Assembly: GCA_045590715.1 (NCBI GenBank)
Contig: JAZNRO010000048.1
Location: 1 to 30,555, forward strand
DNA from: RGIG5579 sp045590715
GTDB lineage: Bacteria > Bacillota > Clostridia > Oscillospirales > SIG627
Direction: 5' to 3'
DNA: 30,555 nucleotides
The position numbers and the translations under genes were made by a program. The notes under the pieces are model-generated. The model saw nothing but the letters and a program-made list of their open reading frames with translations. It was not told the DNA's origin and made no database searches. This document shows positions 8,167 to 15,089 of the stretch, one piece after another; position 1 is the stretch's first letter, and each line of letters begins with the position of its first letter.

Positions 8167-9147
8167 ATGGCAGACAAGAAAATCAAACGAATCGGTGTTC
8201 TCACCTCCGGCGGAGACGCCCCCGGTATGAATGCGGCCATCCGCGCCGTAGTGCGTTCCGGTCTTTATCACGGTTTTGAGGTTTTTGGTATCCAGAGAGG
8301 ATACGAAGGCCTTTTGGACGGCGATATTTCGGAAATGAACAACCATTCCGTTTCCAATATTATTTCCCGCGGCGGTACCATTCTGCGTACTGCCCGCTGT
8401 AAGGAATTTACTACCCCGGAAGGTGTTAAGAGGGGTAAGGCAATGATGGATATTTTCCGTCTGGACGCCCTTGTGGTCATCGGCGGTGACGGCTCTTTGC
8501 GCGGTGCCCGTGATCTGCACCGTCTGGGCGTTCCGGTGATGGGTATTCCTGCCACCATTGATAATGACGTTGCTTGCAGTGACTATACCATCGGCTACGA
8601 TACCGCGATGAATACGGTAAAAGAAGCCATCGACCGCATCAAAGATACGGCGTACTCTCACGAGCGCTGCAGCGTAGTGGAAGTAATGGGCAGAAATGCC
8701 GGTTTTATTGCCATTAACTGCGCCATTGCCGGCGGTGCAGAAGCTTGCATCATTCCCGAAAAATCTTTTGACGTAGGGGAAGATATCATCAAACCCATCC
8801 TTTCCTGCCGCAACGCAGGTAAGCGTCATTATATCGTTATCAATGCAGAAGGTGTGGGCGGTACCATGCAGATCGCAGAGGAGATCCGTCAGAAGACCGG
8901 CATTTCCACCAACACTACCATTCTCGGTCACCTTCAGCGGGGCGGAAGTCCTACGGTCCGCGACCGTGTAGCGGCTTCTCTTATGGGCGCAAAGGCTACG
9001 GAGCTTCTGGCTGAAGGCGTTTTCGGCAGAGTCATCGCTATGGACGGCTACGGCGTTGTGGACCTGGATTTTGAAGAAGCGCTCAATACCAAAAAAGAAA
9101 TCGATCAGCATCTGATCAATACCAGCAAGATCCTCTCTTTGTATTAA
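8167..9147 (+). CDS. pfkA: ATP-dependent 6-phosphofructokinase
   Basis: A 326-residue PfkA of usual bacterial length. The start is the ATG at 8167, behind AAGGAGA; an in-frame extension back to 8059 carries no family sequence and was rejected. Key motifs: GVLTSGGDAPGMNAAIR (10-26) for ATP phosphate binding, GGDGS (106-110), PATIDND with catalytic Asp D132 (128-134), TIGYDTAMNT (141-150), MGRNAG, and LGHLQRGG near the C-terminal half. The Gly in GGDGS fits ATP-dependent enzymes; PPi-dependent ones usually have Asp at that place. It converts fructose 6-phosphate to the 1,6-bisphosphate in glycolysis. Pyruvate kinase, often the next gene in Firmicutes, is not here. Confidence 0.97.
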   Translation: MADKKIKRIGVLTSGGDAPGMNAAIRAVVRSGLYHGFEVFGIQRGYEGLLDGDISEMNNHSVSNIISRGGTILRTARCKEFTTPEGVKRGKAMMDIFRLDALVVIGGDGSLRGARDLHRLGVPVMGIPATIDNDVACSDYTIGYDTAMNTVKEAIDRIKDTAYSHERCSVVEVMGRNAGFIAINCAIAGGAEACIIPEKSFDVGEDIIKPILSCRNAGKRHYIVINAEGVGGTMQIAEEIRQKTGISTNTTILGHLQRGGSPTVRDRVAASLMGAKATELLAEGVFGRVIAMDGYGVVDLDFEEALNTKKEIDQHLINTSKILSLY

Positions 9148-9148
9148 G

Positions 9149-9169
9149 GCCCTCCGGCCCGCAGAGGGC
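9149..9169 (+). terminator. Weak terminator-like stem after pfkA
   Basis: GCCCTC (9149-9154) and GAGGGC (9164-9169) form a 6-bp GC-rich stem with a 9-nt loop directly after the pfkA stop. The nearest T-run (TTTTTT at 9185-9190) is about 15 nt away, so this is not a classic intrinsic terminator. Confidence 0.3.
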
Positions 9170-9199
9170 AGGAATTTTGAACGCTTTTTTAAAAATCTA

Positions 9200-9228
9200 T
9201 TGCAATTTTCCTTTTTCAGTGCTATAAT
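9200..9228 (+). promoter_or_regulatory. Strong sigma-A-type promoter for nahK
   Basis: TTGCAA (9200-9205), 17 bp, perfect TATAAT (9223-9228). The two hexamers and the spacer length are the same as in the promoter at 14035-14063. The predicted leader is about 90 nt, so the nahK and possibly cpsCDB genes start here. Confidence 0.75.
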
Positions 9229-9238
9229 TTTATAGATA

Positions 9239-9280
9239 TGTTGAAAAACTGGTGATCTATCGCCCTTTTTTCAGCATTTT
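9239..9280 (+). promoter_or_regulatory. Hairpin with T-run in the nahK leader (possible attenuator)
   Basis: TGTTGAAAAA (9239-9248) can pair with TTTTTCAGCA (9267-9276) with one G-T wobble, leaving an 18-nt loop, and TTTT follows. It begins close to the predicted transcription start. The stem is AU-rich and therefore weak, so the role is uncertain. Confidence 0.3.
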
Positions 9281-9325
9281 ACCATATCCAAACAGTATAT
9301 CTCAAAAATCAGAGAGGAGAACGGT

Positions 9326-10435
9326 ATGGGTTACGACGGCAAAGCGATTGCCTCGGTTTTAAAAAAATTCGGGATCAATTTTAATTCCTTCCGGGTAGAA
9401 ACTTTCCATAGCGGCCATATTAATTCTACTTATAAGGTAGACGTGCGCCACGAGGGAAAGAACGAAAGTTTCGTTCTTCAAAGGATCAATACTTTTGTGT
9501 TTAAAAATCCCGTTGGAATCATGCAGAATATCGACCGGGTCACCGGCCACATCAGAAAAAGTCTTCTGGCAGACGGCATCGACCCTCAGGGAAGAGTATT
9601 GGATTACTTAAAAAGACAAAACGGCGACAATTATTATTTTGAAAATAAAGAGAATTTTTGGCGCGGTTACCACTATATAGACAATACCATTACCTACGAT
9701 CAGGCGGAAGATCCCCAGGTTCTGAAAAATGCCGGTTTTTCCTTCGGTATGTTCCAGAAGCAGCTTTCGGATTTTCCTATGGAAGAGCTAAACGATACCT
9801 TGCCCAATTTCCATAATACCCCGGTGAGAATGCAGAACCTGTTTGATGCCTATGGGGAAGATAAAATGGGCAGAGCCTGTGAGATCGAAAAAGAGATCGC
9901 TCTGTTTAAAGAAAACAAAGAGCTTTGGTCTCGCCTGGAAGAGCTTCGTCAAAACGGCACCCTGCCTCTTCGGGTTACTCATAACGATACCAAATATAAT
10001 AATATCCTGATTGATAAGGACAGCGGCGAGGCCGTTTGTGTTATTGACCTGGATACGGTCACCCCCGGTCTTTGTGCTTACGACTTTGGTGACGCTATTC
10101 GCTTCTCGGCCAATACCGCGGCGGAGGACGAAGCGGATCTTTCCAAGGTTTCCTTAAATCTTGATCTTTACGAGGCTTTTGCCTCCGGCTTTATTCCCGT
10201 TGTCAGTACCTTCTGTTCGAAAGAAGAGATGGAAAGTCTTGCCTTGGGCGCGGTGACCATGACCTTTGAGGTTGCGGCCCGCTTCCTGGAGGACTATTTA
10301 AGAGGCGATGTGTATTTCAAGACCTATCGGGAAGGACACAATCTGGACCGCGGCAGAAATCAGCTTGCCCTGGCGCTTGATATGAAGGAAAAGCTTTTTA
10401 AAATGCAGGAGATCAACCGTTCTTACGCACTTTGA
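9326..10435 (+). CDS. nahK: N-acetylhexosamine 1-kinase-like phosphotransferase (NahK family)
   Basis: A 369-residue protein of the aminoglycoside/choline kinase-like fold. The N-lobe has a nucleotide-loop-like SGHINSTYKV (29-38) and FVLQRIN (49-55) with the likely lysine-equivalent strand. The catalytic loop is VTHNDTKYNNIL (217-228) with D221, and the metal site is IDLDTV (240-245) and AYDFGDAIRF (251-260). These phrases match NahK, which phosphorylates the anomeric position of GlcNAc/GalNAc in the lacto-N-biose/galacto-N-biose pathway; related proteins are often just called phosphotransferases. No lacto-N-biose phosphorylase is nearby; instead the cpsC-D-B genes follow 54 bp downstream with no terminator, suggesting supply of activated amino sugars for envelope polymers (inference). 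AGAGAGGAG precedes the ATG. Confidence 0.85.
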   Translation: MGYDGKAIASVLKKFGINFNSFRVETFHSGHINSTYKVDVRHEGKNESFVLQRINTFVFKNPVGIMQNIDRVTGHIRKSLLADGIDPQGRVLDYLKRQNGDNYYFENKENFWRGYHYIDNTITYDQAEDPQVLKNAGFSFGMFQKQLSDFPMEELNDTLPNFHNTPVRMQNLFDAYGEDKMGRACEIEKEIALFKENKELWSRLEELRQNGTLPLRVTHNDTKYNNILIDKDSGEAVCVIDLDTVTPGLCAYDFGDAIRFSANTAAEDEADLSKVSLNLDLYEAFASGFIPVVSTFCSKEEMESLALGAVTMTFEVAARFLEDYLRGDVYFKTYREGHNLDRGRNQLALALDMKEKLFKMQEINRSYAL

Positions 10436-10489
10436 TCTTTTCCCTTTTCAAATAAAAATACGATCTTCATTTCAGAAAGGAATTAAGAA

Positions 10490-11167
10490 GTGGAAATTAC
10501 ATTTAAGAATGTGGTAGAGTGGATCCTGAAGGGAATCACGTTTGTTCTGGTGGTGTCCATCCTGTTTGGTATCGGCGCTTTCGTGAACAACAAATATTTT
10601 ACCGACCCGGTATATTCTACCAGTATTAAATTTTATGCCAGCGGAATCGAGAGCAGTGTTGCCGTTAAAAAGTCGGTAACTTCTCAGTATGTGGAATTTT
10701 TGAACGTAAACGAATTTTATGAAATGGTAGCCGCAGATCTGCTGGAAGAGAGTGGACGTGACGTAAATCCGAAGACGATTTCAAGCTGTCTTTCTTTCTC
10801 TTCTGTTGTGGAATCCACCACTTCTTTCTTTGTAACTGTAAACGCAGCGGATCCCAACCTTTCTTTTGATATTGCCCGCAGCGTAGCAAAATGTGCACCC
10901 AAGCAGGTAGAAGGATTTTCCGAGGCAGGTGTTTTGGAAGTAATCGGAAACCCCGTTCTTCCTACCAGCCCCTCCAGCCCCAGCGCATTGCGTAGCGCCC
11001 TGGTTGGATTGCTTTTGGGCTTTGTTGTAGCATCCACTCTTATTGTATTAAAAGAGATTTTGGACAACCGCATTAAGAGTCCCGATGAGATCACCTCTCT
11101 CTTTGGTATTCCTGTTCTGGGCATCGTTCCCGACTTTTCTGCCGCAGAGACAAAGGAGGGCAAATAA
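10490..11167 (+). CDS. cpsC: Wzz/CpsC-type polysaccharide co-polymerase, tyrosine-kinase activator
   Basis: A 225-residue protein with the classic layout: a first membrane helix at about 13-31, an extracytoplasmic domain (about 35-165), a Pro/Ser-rich stretch NPVLPTSPSSPS (154-165), a second helix at about 169-187, and a short cytoplasmic tail (NRIKSPDEI, FGIPVLGIVPD) that contacts and activates the BY-kinase. It starts at a GTG (10490) behind AGAAAGGA. The kinase gene follows with no gap. The family (CapA/YveK/CpsC) sets the chain length or export of capsule or exopolysaccharide and is membrane-bound. Confidence 0.93.
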   Translation: MEITFKNVVEWILKGITFVLVVSILFGIGAFVNNKYFTDPVYSTSIKFYASGIESSVAVKKSVTSQYVEFLNVNEFYEMVAADLLEESGRDVNPKTISSCLSFSSVVESTTSFFVTVNAADPNLSFDIARSVAKCAPKQVEGFSEAGVLEVIGNPVLPTSPSSPSALRSALVGLLLGFVVASTLIVLKEILDNRIKSPDEITSLFGIPVLGIVPDFSAAETKEGK

Positions 11168-11941
11168 ATGAAGAAAAAGAAGACTTACGGCTACAACGTT
11201 TCCGGCGGTACTTTGTTTGCCGCAAAGGAAGCATATCGTACCATTCGCACCAATTTGATGTTCTCCCTGGCAAAGGAAGACTGCAAGACCATTATGTTTA
11301 CCAGTGCCATCCAGGGGGAAGGAAAGACCACTACTTCCGTAAATATCGCCTTTTCTCTTGCCAAGAGCAATAAGAAGGTTTTGATTATGGATATGGACCT
11401 TCGCAGTCCCCGCGTTCACCGCATCTTAAAGAAGTCCAATACCCCCGGTCTTACCAACTATCTCAGCGGTTTTGCTACTTTAGAAGAAATTCTTCATAAA
11501 AACGTGTTTGAAAATCTTGACGTTATTTTTGCCGGTACCATCTCTCCCAACCCTGCGGAAATGGTTGCCAGCGACGGCGTAGCAAGACTTCTGGAAGAAA
11601 TGAAGAAGCACTACGACTATATTATTTTGGATACCACTCCCGTGAACATCGTGTCCGACGCCCTTTCTCTGGTGCCGGTTTCCGACGGTGTTGTAATGGT
11701 AATCCGTCCCAAGTATATTGCCCGTAAGGAAATTCAGAATGCCATTCATCAGCTGGAGTTTGTAGGCGCCAAGATCCTGGGTGCCGTTGCCAACGGTGTG
11801 CAGGAAGAAAAGCACAGCTACGGCAGAGGATACGGCAGATACCGTTATCGTTACAGATATAAGTATGGTTACGGCTACGGTTACGGCTACGGCGCGCCGG
11901 AAAGCAGCCTGGAAGAGATCAAAAAGGATTCGAAAGAGTAA
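11168..11941 (+). CDS. cpsD: Bacterial tyrosine kinase CpsD with 11-tyrosine tail
   Basis: A 257-residue cytoplasmic BY-kinase. Walker A is SAIQGEGKTT (46-55), Walker A' is VLIMDMDLRSP (71-81), and Walker B is YIILDTTP (151-158). EAYRTIRTNL (21-30) is the family's oligomerisation helix. The C-terminal autophosphorylation cluster is unusually long: Y218, Y222, then a tyrosine at every second residue from Y225 to Y241, 11 in all, in an RYRY then YGYG pattern. CpsD proteins autophosphorylate there and are recycled by CpsB, controlling polymer length and the polymerase complex. The ATG directly follows the cpsC stop. The tail's DNA is a simple TAC/TAT-GGT/CGT repeat (11818-11895), prone to slippage. 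Confidence 0.96.
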   Translation: MKKKKTYGYNVSGGTLFAAKEAYRTIRTNLMFSLAKEDCKTIMFTSAIQGEGKTTTSVNIAFSLAKSNKKVLIMDMDLRSPRVHRILKKSNTPGLTNYLSGFATLEEILHKNVFENLDVIFAGTISPNPAEMVASDGVARLLEEMKKHYDYIILDTTPVNIVSDALSLVPVSDGVVMVIRPKYIARKEIQNAIHQLEFVGAKILGAVANGVQEEKHSYGRGYGRYRYRYRYKYGYGYGYGYGAPESSLEEIKKDSKE

Positions 11942-11956
11942 GAATCGGAGAAGAGA

Positions 11957-12655
11957 ATGTTTGCGGATATTCATTCCCATCTGCTGCCGGGTATTGACGA
12001 TGGGGCAGAGAGCCTGAAGGAATCGGCGAAGATTTTAAAGCAGTTAAGATCTTGCGGTTTGACGCATCTGGCATTGACCCCTCATTACTATCCTTACAGA
12101 AAATCCTTATCTGACTTTTTGCGCGACAGAGATCTGGCGTATGAAAAGCTATCCCGCCTTCCCGAGGCAAAGAAATTCACCTTTTCCCTGGCGGCGGAGG
12201 TTTATTTGAGCGAAATTCTTTTAAACAATGAGGATCTGACCCCTCTTTGCTACCAAGGAACCCGCTTTATGCTGACGGAACTGAAAGAGGCGCAGTCTTT
12301 TACCCAGTCCCTTCGGTTTTTGCTTTTGCGCCTGACCCAGGACTATGAGATCCGGCCTATTTTAGCGCATATTGATCGCTATCCCTTTTTGTTCCGGGAT
12401 ACACAGCTCCTTTACCGTCTTCGGGATTTAGGCTGTCTGTTTCAGGTGAATTTAGAGGTTTTTGACCGTTTGTTCAAACGGGAAAGAGCCCTTCGCTTAT
12501 ATGATCTTGGACTTGTTGATTTCATCGGTGAAGACGTGCACCAAAAGGCCCAGACGCCTGAGAAGAAAAAGAAGGTTCTTGCCTTTTTGGAGAAACGGAG
12601 ACCGGGTATGGTGAAAAAACTGTGTCAAAACGCAGAGCAAACCTTATTTTCATAA
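11957..12655 (+). CDS. cpsB: CpsB/YwqE-type PHP tyrosine-protein phosphatase
   Basis: A 232-residue PHP-domain metallophosphatase. The N-terminus FADIHSHLLPGIDDG (2-16) supplies H6 and H8, followed by LTPHYYP with H43, LAHIDRYPFLF near 137, and EDVHQ near 195, which are the metal-binding His/Asp positions of CpsB/YwqE. These Mn-dependent enzymes remove phosphate from the CpsD tyrosine tail. It follows cpsD by 15 bp (GGAGAAGAG before the ATG), giving the order activator, kinase, phosphatase. A strong terminator 10 bp after the stop closes the operon. Confidence 0.95.
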   Translation: MFADIHSHLLPGIDDGAESLKESAKILKQLRSCGLTHLALTPHYYPYRKSLSDFLRDRDLAYEKLSRLPEAKKFTFSLAAEVYLSEILLNNEDLTPLCYQGTRFMLTELKEAQSFTQSLRFLLLRLTQDYEIRPILAHIDRYPFLFRDTQLLYRLRDLGCLFQVNLEVFDRLFKRERALRLYDLGLVDFIGEDVHQKAQTPEKKKKVLAFLEKRRPGMVKKLCQNAEQTLFS

Positions 12656-12664
12656 GAAAAATAA

Positions 12665-12694
12665 ACCAGTGGCGGCTTTGCGCCACTGGTTTTG
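12665..12694 (+). terminator. Intrinsic terminator after cpsB
   Basis: ACCAGTGGCG (12665-12674), a 6-nt loop, CGCCACTGGT (12681-12690), then TTT. A perfect 10-bp stem. The T-run is short, so some read-through into the carbonic anhydrase gene, which has no obvious promoter of its own, is possible. Confidence 0.85.
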
Positions 12695-12712
12695 TATATA
12701 AAGGAGGTTAAA

Positions 12713-13222
12713 ATGATTCGTTCTTTTAAAGAAAAAAAGCCGAAGATCGGTAAAAACGTATTTTTGGCGGAAAATGCCTGTGTCATTGGCGACGTGGAAT
12801 TAAAAGACGGCGCAAACATTTGGTACGGCGCGGTTTTGCGCGGAGATGAAAACGCTATCGTCATCGGTGAAAATTCCAATATCCAGGATAACGCCACCGT
12901 TCACGTGGCAAAGAAATATCCCGTGGTACTGGGAAAAGGCGTTACCGTAGGGCATAACGCCATCGTGCACGGATGCACCGTGGGAGACGATACTATGATC
13001 GGCATGGGTGCCTGCATTTTAAACGGCGCTAAAATCGGCAAGAGCTGCCTGATCGGTGCCGGCGCCCTGGTAAAAGAAGGCCAGGAGATCCCCGACGGCT
13101 CTTTGGTTGTAGGTGTGCCCGGCAAAGTGGTTCGCACGCTGTCAGAAGAGGCCAAAGAAAAAATTCGTGCAAACGCTATTCTTTATACCACTCTTGCCGG
13201 GGAGTACAAGGAAGAATGCTGA
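12713..13222 (+). CDS. Gamma-class carbonic anhydrase-like protein
   Basis: A 169-residue left-handed beta-helix protein built from hexapeptide repeats (VTVGHNAIVHGCTVGDDTMI and the like). Zinc ligands of gamma carbonic anhydrases are present: H64, and H81 and H86 in VGHNAIVHG; R43 in LRGDE is the structural Arg. Proteins of this YrdA/CaiE/PaaY type form trimers with active sites at subunit interfaces, but many show weak or no CO2 hydration, so the reaction is not certain. The start at 12713 has AAGGAGGT at 12701-12708; a start at 12692 would lie inside the terminator. Its last 7 bases overlap rlmA. Confidence 0.9.
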   Translation: MIRSFKEKKPKIGKNVFLAENACVIGDVELKDGANIWYGAVLRGDENAIVIGENSNIQDNATVHVAKKYPVVLGKGVTVGHNAIVHGCTVGDDTMIGMGACILNGAKIGKSCLIGAGALVKEGQEIPDGSLVVGVPGKVVRTLSEEAKEKIRANAILYTTLAGEYKEEC

Positions 13223-14031
13223 CCTGTCCCGTGTGTGCAACCCTCCTTAAGGAAGGGGAGAGAGAGGCTTTTTGTGAAAACGGTCACCGCTTTGATCGGG
13301 CGAAGGAAGGATATTTTAATCTTCTTTTGTCTTCTTCCGGTAAAGGTCACGGAGACGATCGGGCAATGCTCCGGGCCAGAAGAGATTTTTTGGAAAAGGG
13401 ATATTATTCCCACCTTTTAGAGGCTCTGCAAAAGGAATTTTCTGCATTTTGTAAAAAAGGTGACGTTTTTGTGGATGCCGGTTGCGGGGAAGGGTATTAT
13501 ACCGAAGGAATTCGGGAATTTCTTGCAAAAGAGGGAAAGGAAATCTCTCTTTTTGCCTTTGATATTTCCAAAGAAGCCATGCGCCTGACCGCAAAGAAAA
13601 TGAAAGGCAAAGGCAGTTTCTTTGTGGCAAGTACCTATAAGATCCCAATGGCAGAGGAAACGGCGGACGTGATCGCTTCTTTCTTTGCCCCTTATTCGGA
13701 AGAAGAGTTTTTGCGGGTCTTAAAGCCCGGCGGATATCTGGTGCGGGCAGTACCTCTTTCCGACCATCTTTTCAGTCTGAAAAAGGCTGTGTATGAAAAT
13801 CCCAAGAAAAACGAAGGGGAAGCGGTCATTGGTCAGGGCTTTGAATTGCTGGAAGAAAAAAGGGTGCAAAAAGAGATCGCGCTTTCTTCTCAGGAGGATA
13901 TCCGCGCCCTCTTTGATATGACCCCATACGCCCATAAGACCGGCAGGGAAGATATGGCAAAACTGGAGAGACTTCAGAGCCTTTCGGTGGAAACGGATTT
14001 CGGAATCCTTATCTACCGAAAAGTAAAATAA
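13216..14031 (+). CDS. rlmA: 23S rRNA guanine-N1 methyltransferase, RlmA family
   Basis: A 271-residue SAM-dependent enzyme. An N-terminal zinc finger C-x2-C...C-x3-H uses C4, C7, C20 and H24, followed by the family hallmark FDRAKEGYFNLL (26-37) and ARRDFLEKGYY (54-64). The SAM-binding motif is DAGCGEGYYT (87-96), with PYSEEEFLRVLKPGGYL further on. RlmA-type enzymes methylate N1 of G745 or G748 in helix 35 of 23S rRNA; the latter influences tylosin response. Which base is the target cannot be read from the sequence. The ATG overlaps the preceding stop by 7 bp. It ends just before the promoter at 14035. Confidence 0.92.
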   Translation: MLTCPVCATLLKEGEREAFCENGHRFDRAKEGYFNLLLSSSGKGHGDDRAMLRARRDFLEKGYYSHLLEALQKEFSAFCKKGDVFVDAGCGEGYYTEGIREFLAKEGKEISLFAFDISKEAMRLTAKKMKGKGSFFVASTYKIPMAEETADVIASFFAPYSEEEFLRVLKPGGYLVRAVPLSDHLFSLKKAVYENPKKNEGEAVIGQGFELLEEKRVQKEIALSSQEDIRALFDMTPYAHKTGREDMAKLERLQSLSVETDFGILIYRKVK

Positions 14032-14034
14032 ATC

Positions 14035-14063
14035 TTGCAATACTGATTTCTCTATTGTATAAT
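14035..14063 (+). promoter_or_regulatory. Strong sigma-A-type promoter for the LCP-like gene
   Basis: TTGCAA (14035-14040), 17 bp, perfect TATAAT (14058-14063), about 36 bp before the ATG at 14100. AAAGGAGGAAGGA (14086-14098) is a very strong ribosome binding site. Identical hexamers and spacing to the nahK promoter. Confidence 0.8.
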
Positions 14064-14099
14064 ACAAATGGTTTAAGATGATAGTAAAGGAGGAAGGAA

Positions 14100-15041
14100 A
14101 TGAAGCGTTCTTTGCGTGATTATCTGGTAACGCTCGTTCTTGCCGTTTTGGTGTTTGCCGTGGTTTCCGTCTTTCTCATTAAGGCCGCCGAAGGTCTGAT
14201 GAGTGACGTGGTGGATAAGATCGGCTCCGAAGGGGAGACCCAGGAAGAAACCGTAACAGAGGAAAAAGAGCCCGTGCCGGAAAATACCACCGGACAGACT
14301 CCGCCTCAGCAGGACCCGGCGCCCCAAGAGGAAGACCGCGTTCTCACCGCCTTGATTTTGGGTCTGGATGAAAATAAGCAGAATGCCGAAACCATTCTCC
14401 TTGTAGGTATCAACGCCACCAAAAAGCAAATGACCCTGGCACTGATCCCCAGCAACACGGTGGTTCCCGAGCAGACGGGAAAATATCAGCTGGGCTCTCT
14501 TTATTCCTCCCGCAGTGTGAATTTCTATAAGGAATTCATTCAGCAGGAAACCGGTATTATGCCGGACTTTTACGTAGCAATGCCTCCTTCCGCTGCGGCA
14601 AATCTTGTGGATATTTTAGGCGGCATTTCTTATAACGTACCGGAGGATATGCAGTATGCAGATCCAGCGAAAAATATTAAGATCGACCTGAAAAAAGGGG
14701 AGCAGACCATAAGCGGAAGCGCTCTGATGCAGATGCTTTCCTATCCCGGTTATAAAAACGGCCTTGCAGGAAAAGAAGATGCAACCCTTGGCTTTGTAAG
14801 AAATCTTTGCACCGCCTTCCTGACATCGGGGAACGCTTCCAGAGCCGAGAGCATCTGGAATAATATGTATCACAACTGTCAGACCGATTTTGAGCAGATG
14901 AACCTGAAGGAATGGAGCGACGTGCTCTTCCAGGTTACTTCTTACAGCCAGAATTACGTGAGAATTCCCGGCGCCAAGAGTGGCTCTTTTTACGCCATCA
15001 GCTCTTCCCGGGCAAAATCAATGTTTGAAATCTACAAATAA
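14100..15041 (+). CDS. Degenerate LytR-CpsA-Psr (LCP)-like membrane protein
   Basis: A 313-residue protein with one N-terminal membrane helix (about 9-28), a Glu/Pro/Gln-rich linker (35-79), and an outward LCP-like domain (about 81-300). The resemblance is in TALILGLD (83-90), ETILLVGINATKKQMTLALI (97-116), LVDILGGISYNVPEDMQY (169-186) and IDLKKGEQTISGSALMQML (195-213). LCP enzymes transfer undecaprenyl-linked glycopolymers to peptidoglycan. Here the usual IPRDT is IPSNT (116-120), the usual Ser-Asp before TI is Ala-Glu, and the Arg-rich VRYR segment is LSYPGYKNG. Key Asp and Arg residues are therefore missing, so a non-catalytic or altered role is likely (inference). Its own promoter precedes it; YfhO follows. 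Confidence 0.8.
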   Translation: MKRSLRDYLVTLVLAVLVFAVVSVFLIKAAEGLMSDVVDKIGSEGETQEETVTEEKEPVPENTTGQTPPQQDPAPQEEDRVLTALILGLDENKQNAETILLVGINATKKQMTLALIPSNTVVPEQTGKYQLGSLYSSRSVNFYKEFIQQETGIMPDFYVAMPPSAAANLVDILGGISYNVPEDMQYADPAKNIKIDLKKGEQTISGSALMQMLSYPGYKNGLAGKEDATLGFVRNLCTAFLTSGNASRAESIWNNMYHNCQTDFEQMNLKEWSDVLFQVTSYSQNYVRIPGAKSGSFYAISSSRAKSMFEIYK

Positions 15042-15044
15042 GAT

Positions 15045-15069
15045 AAAAGGAGGCGAAAACCTCCTTTTT
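15045..15069 (+). terminator. Terminator or attenuator between the LCP-like gene and yfhO-like gene
   Basis: AAAAGGAGG (15045-15053), a CGAAAA loop, CCTCCTTTT (15060-15068), with a five-T run. The right arm CCTCCTTT can also pair with the real ribosome binding site AAAGGAGG at 15078-15085, a competing hairpin that would cover the site. Confidence 0.75.
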
Positions 15070-15089
15070 CTTGTATCAAAGGAGGTCCT

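Noticed and set aside
8143..9111. 322-codon frame antisense to pfkA
   Set aside because: Mirror of a well-conserved gene with no start signal or recognisable product.
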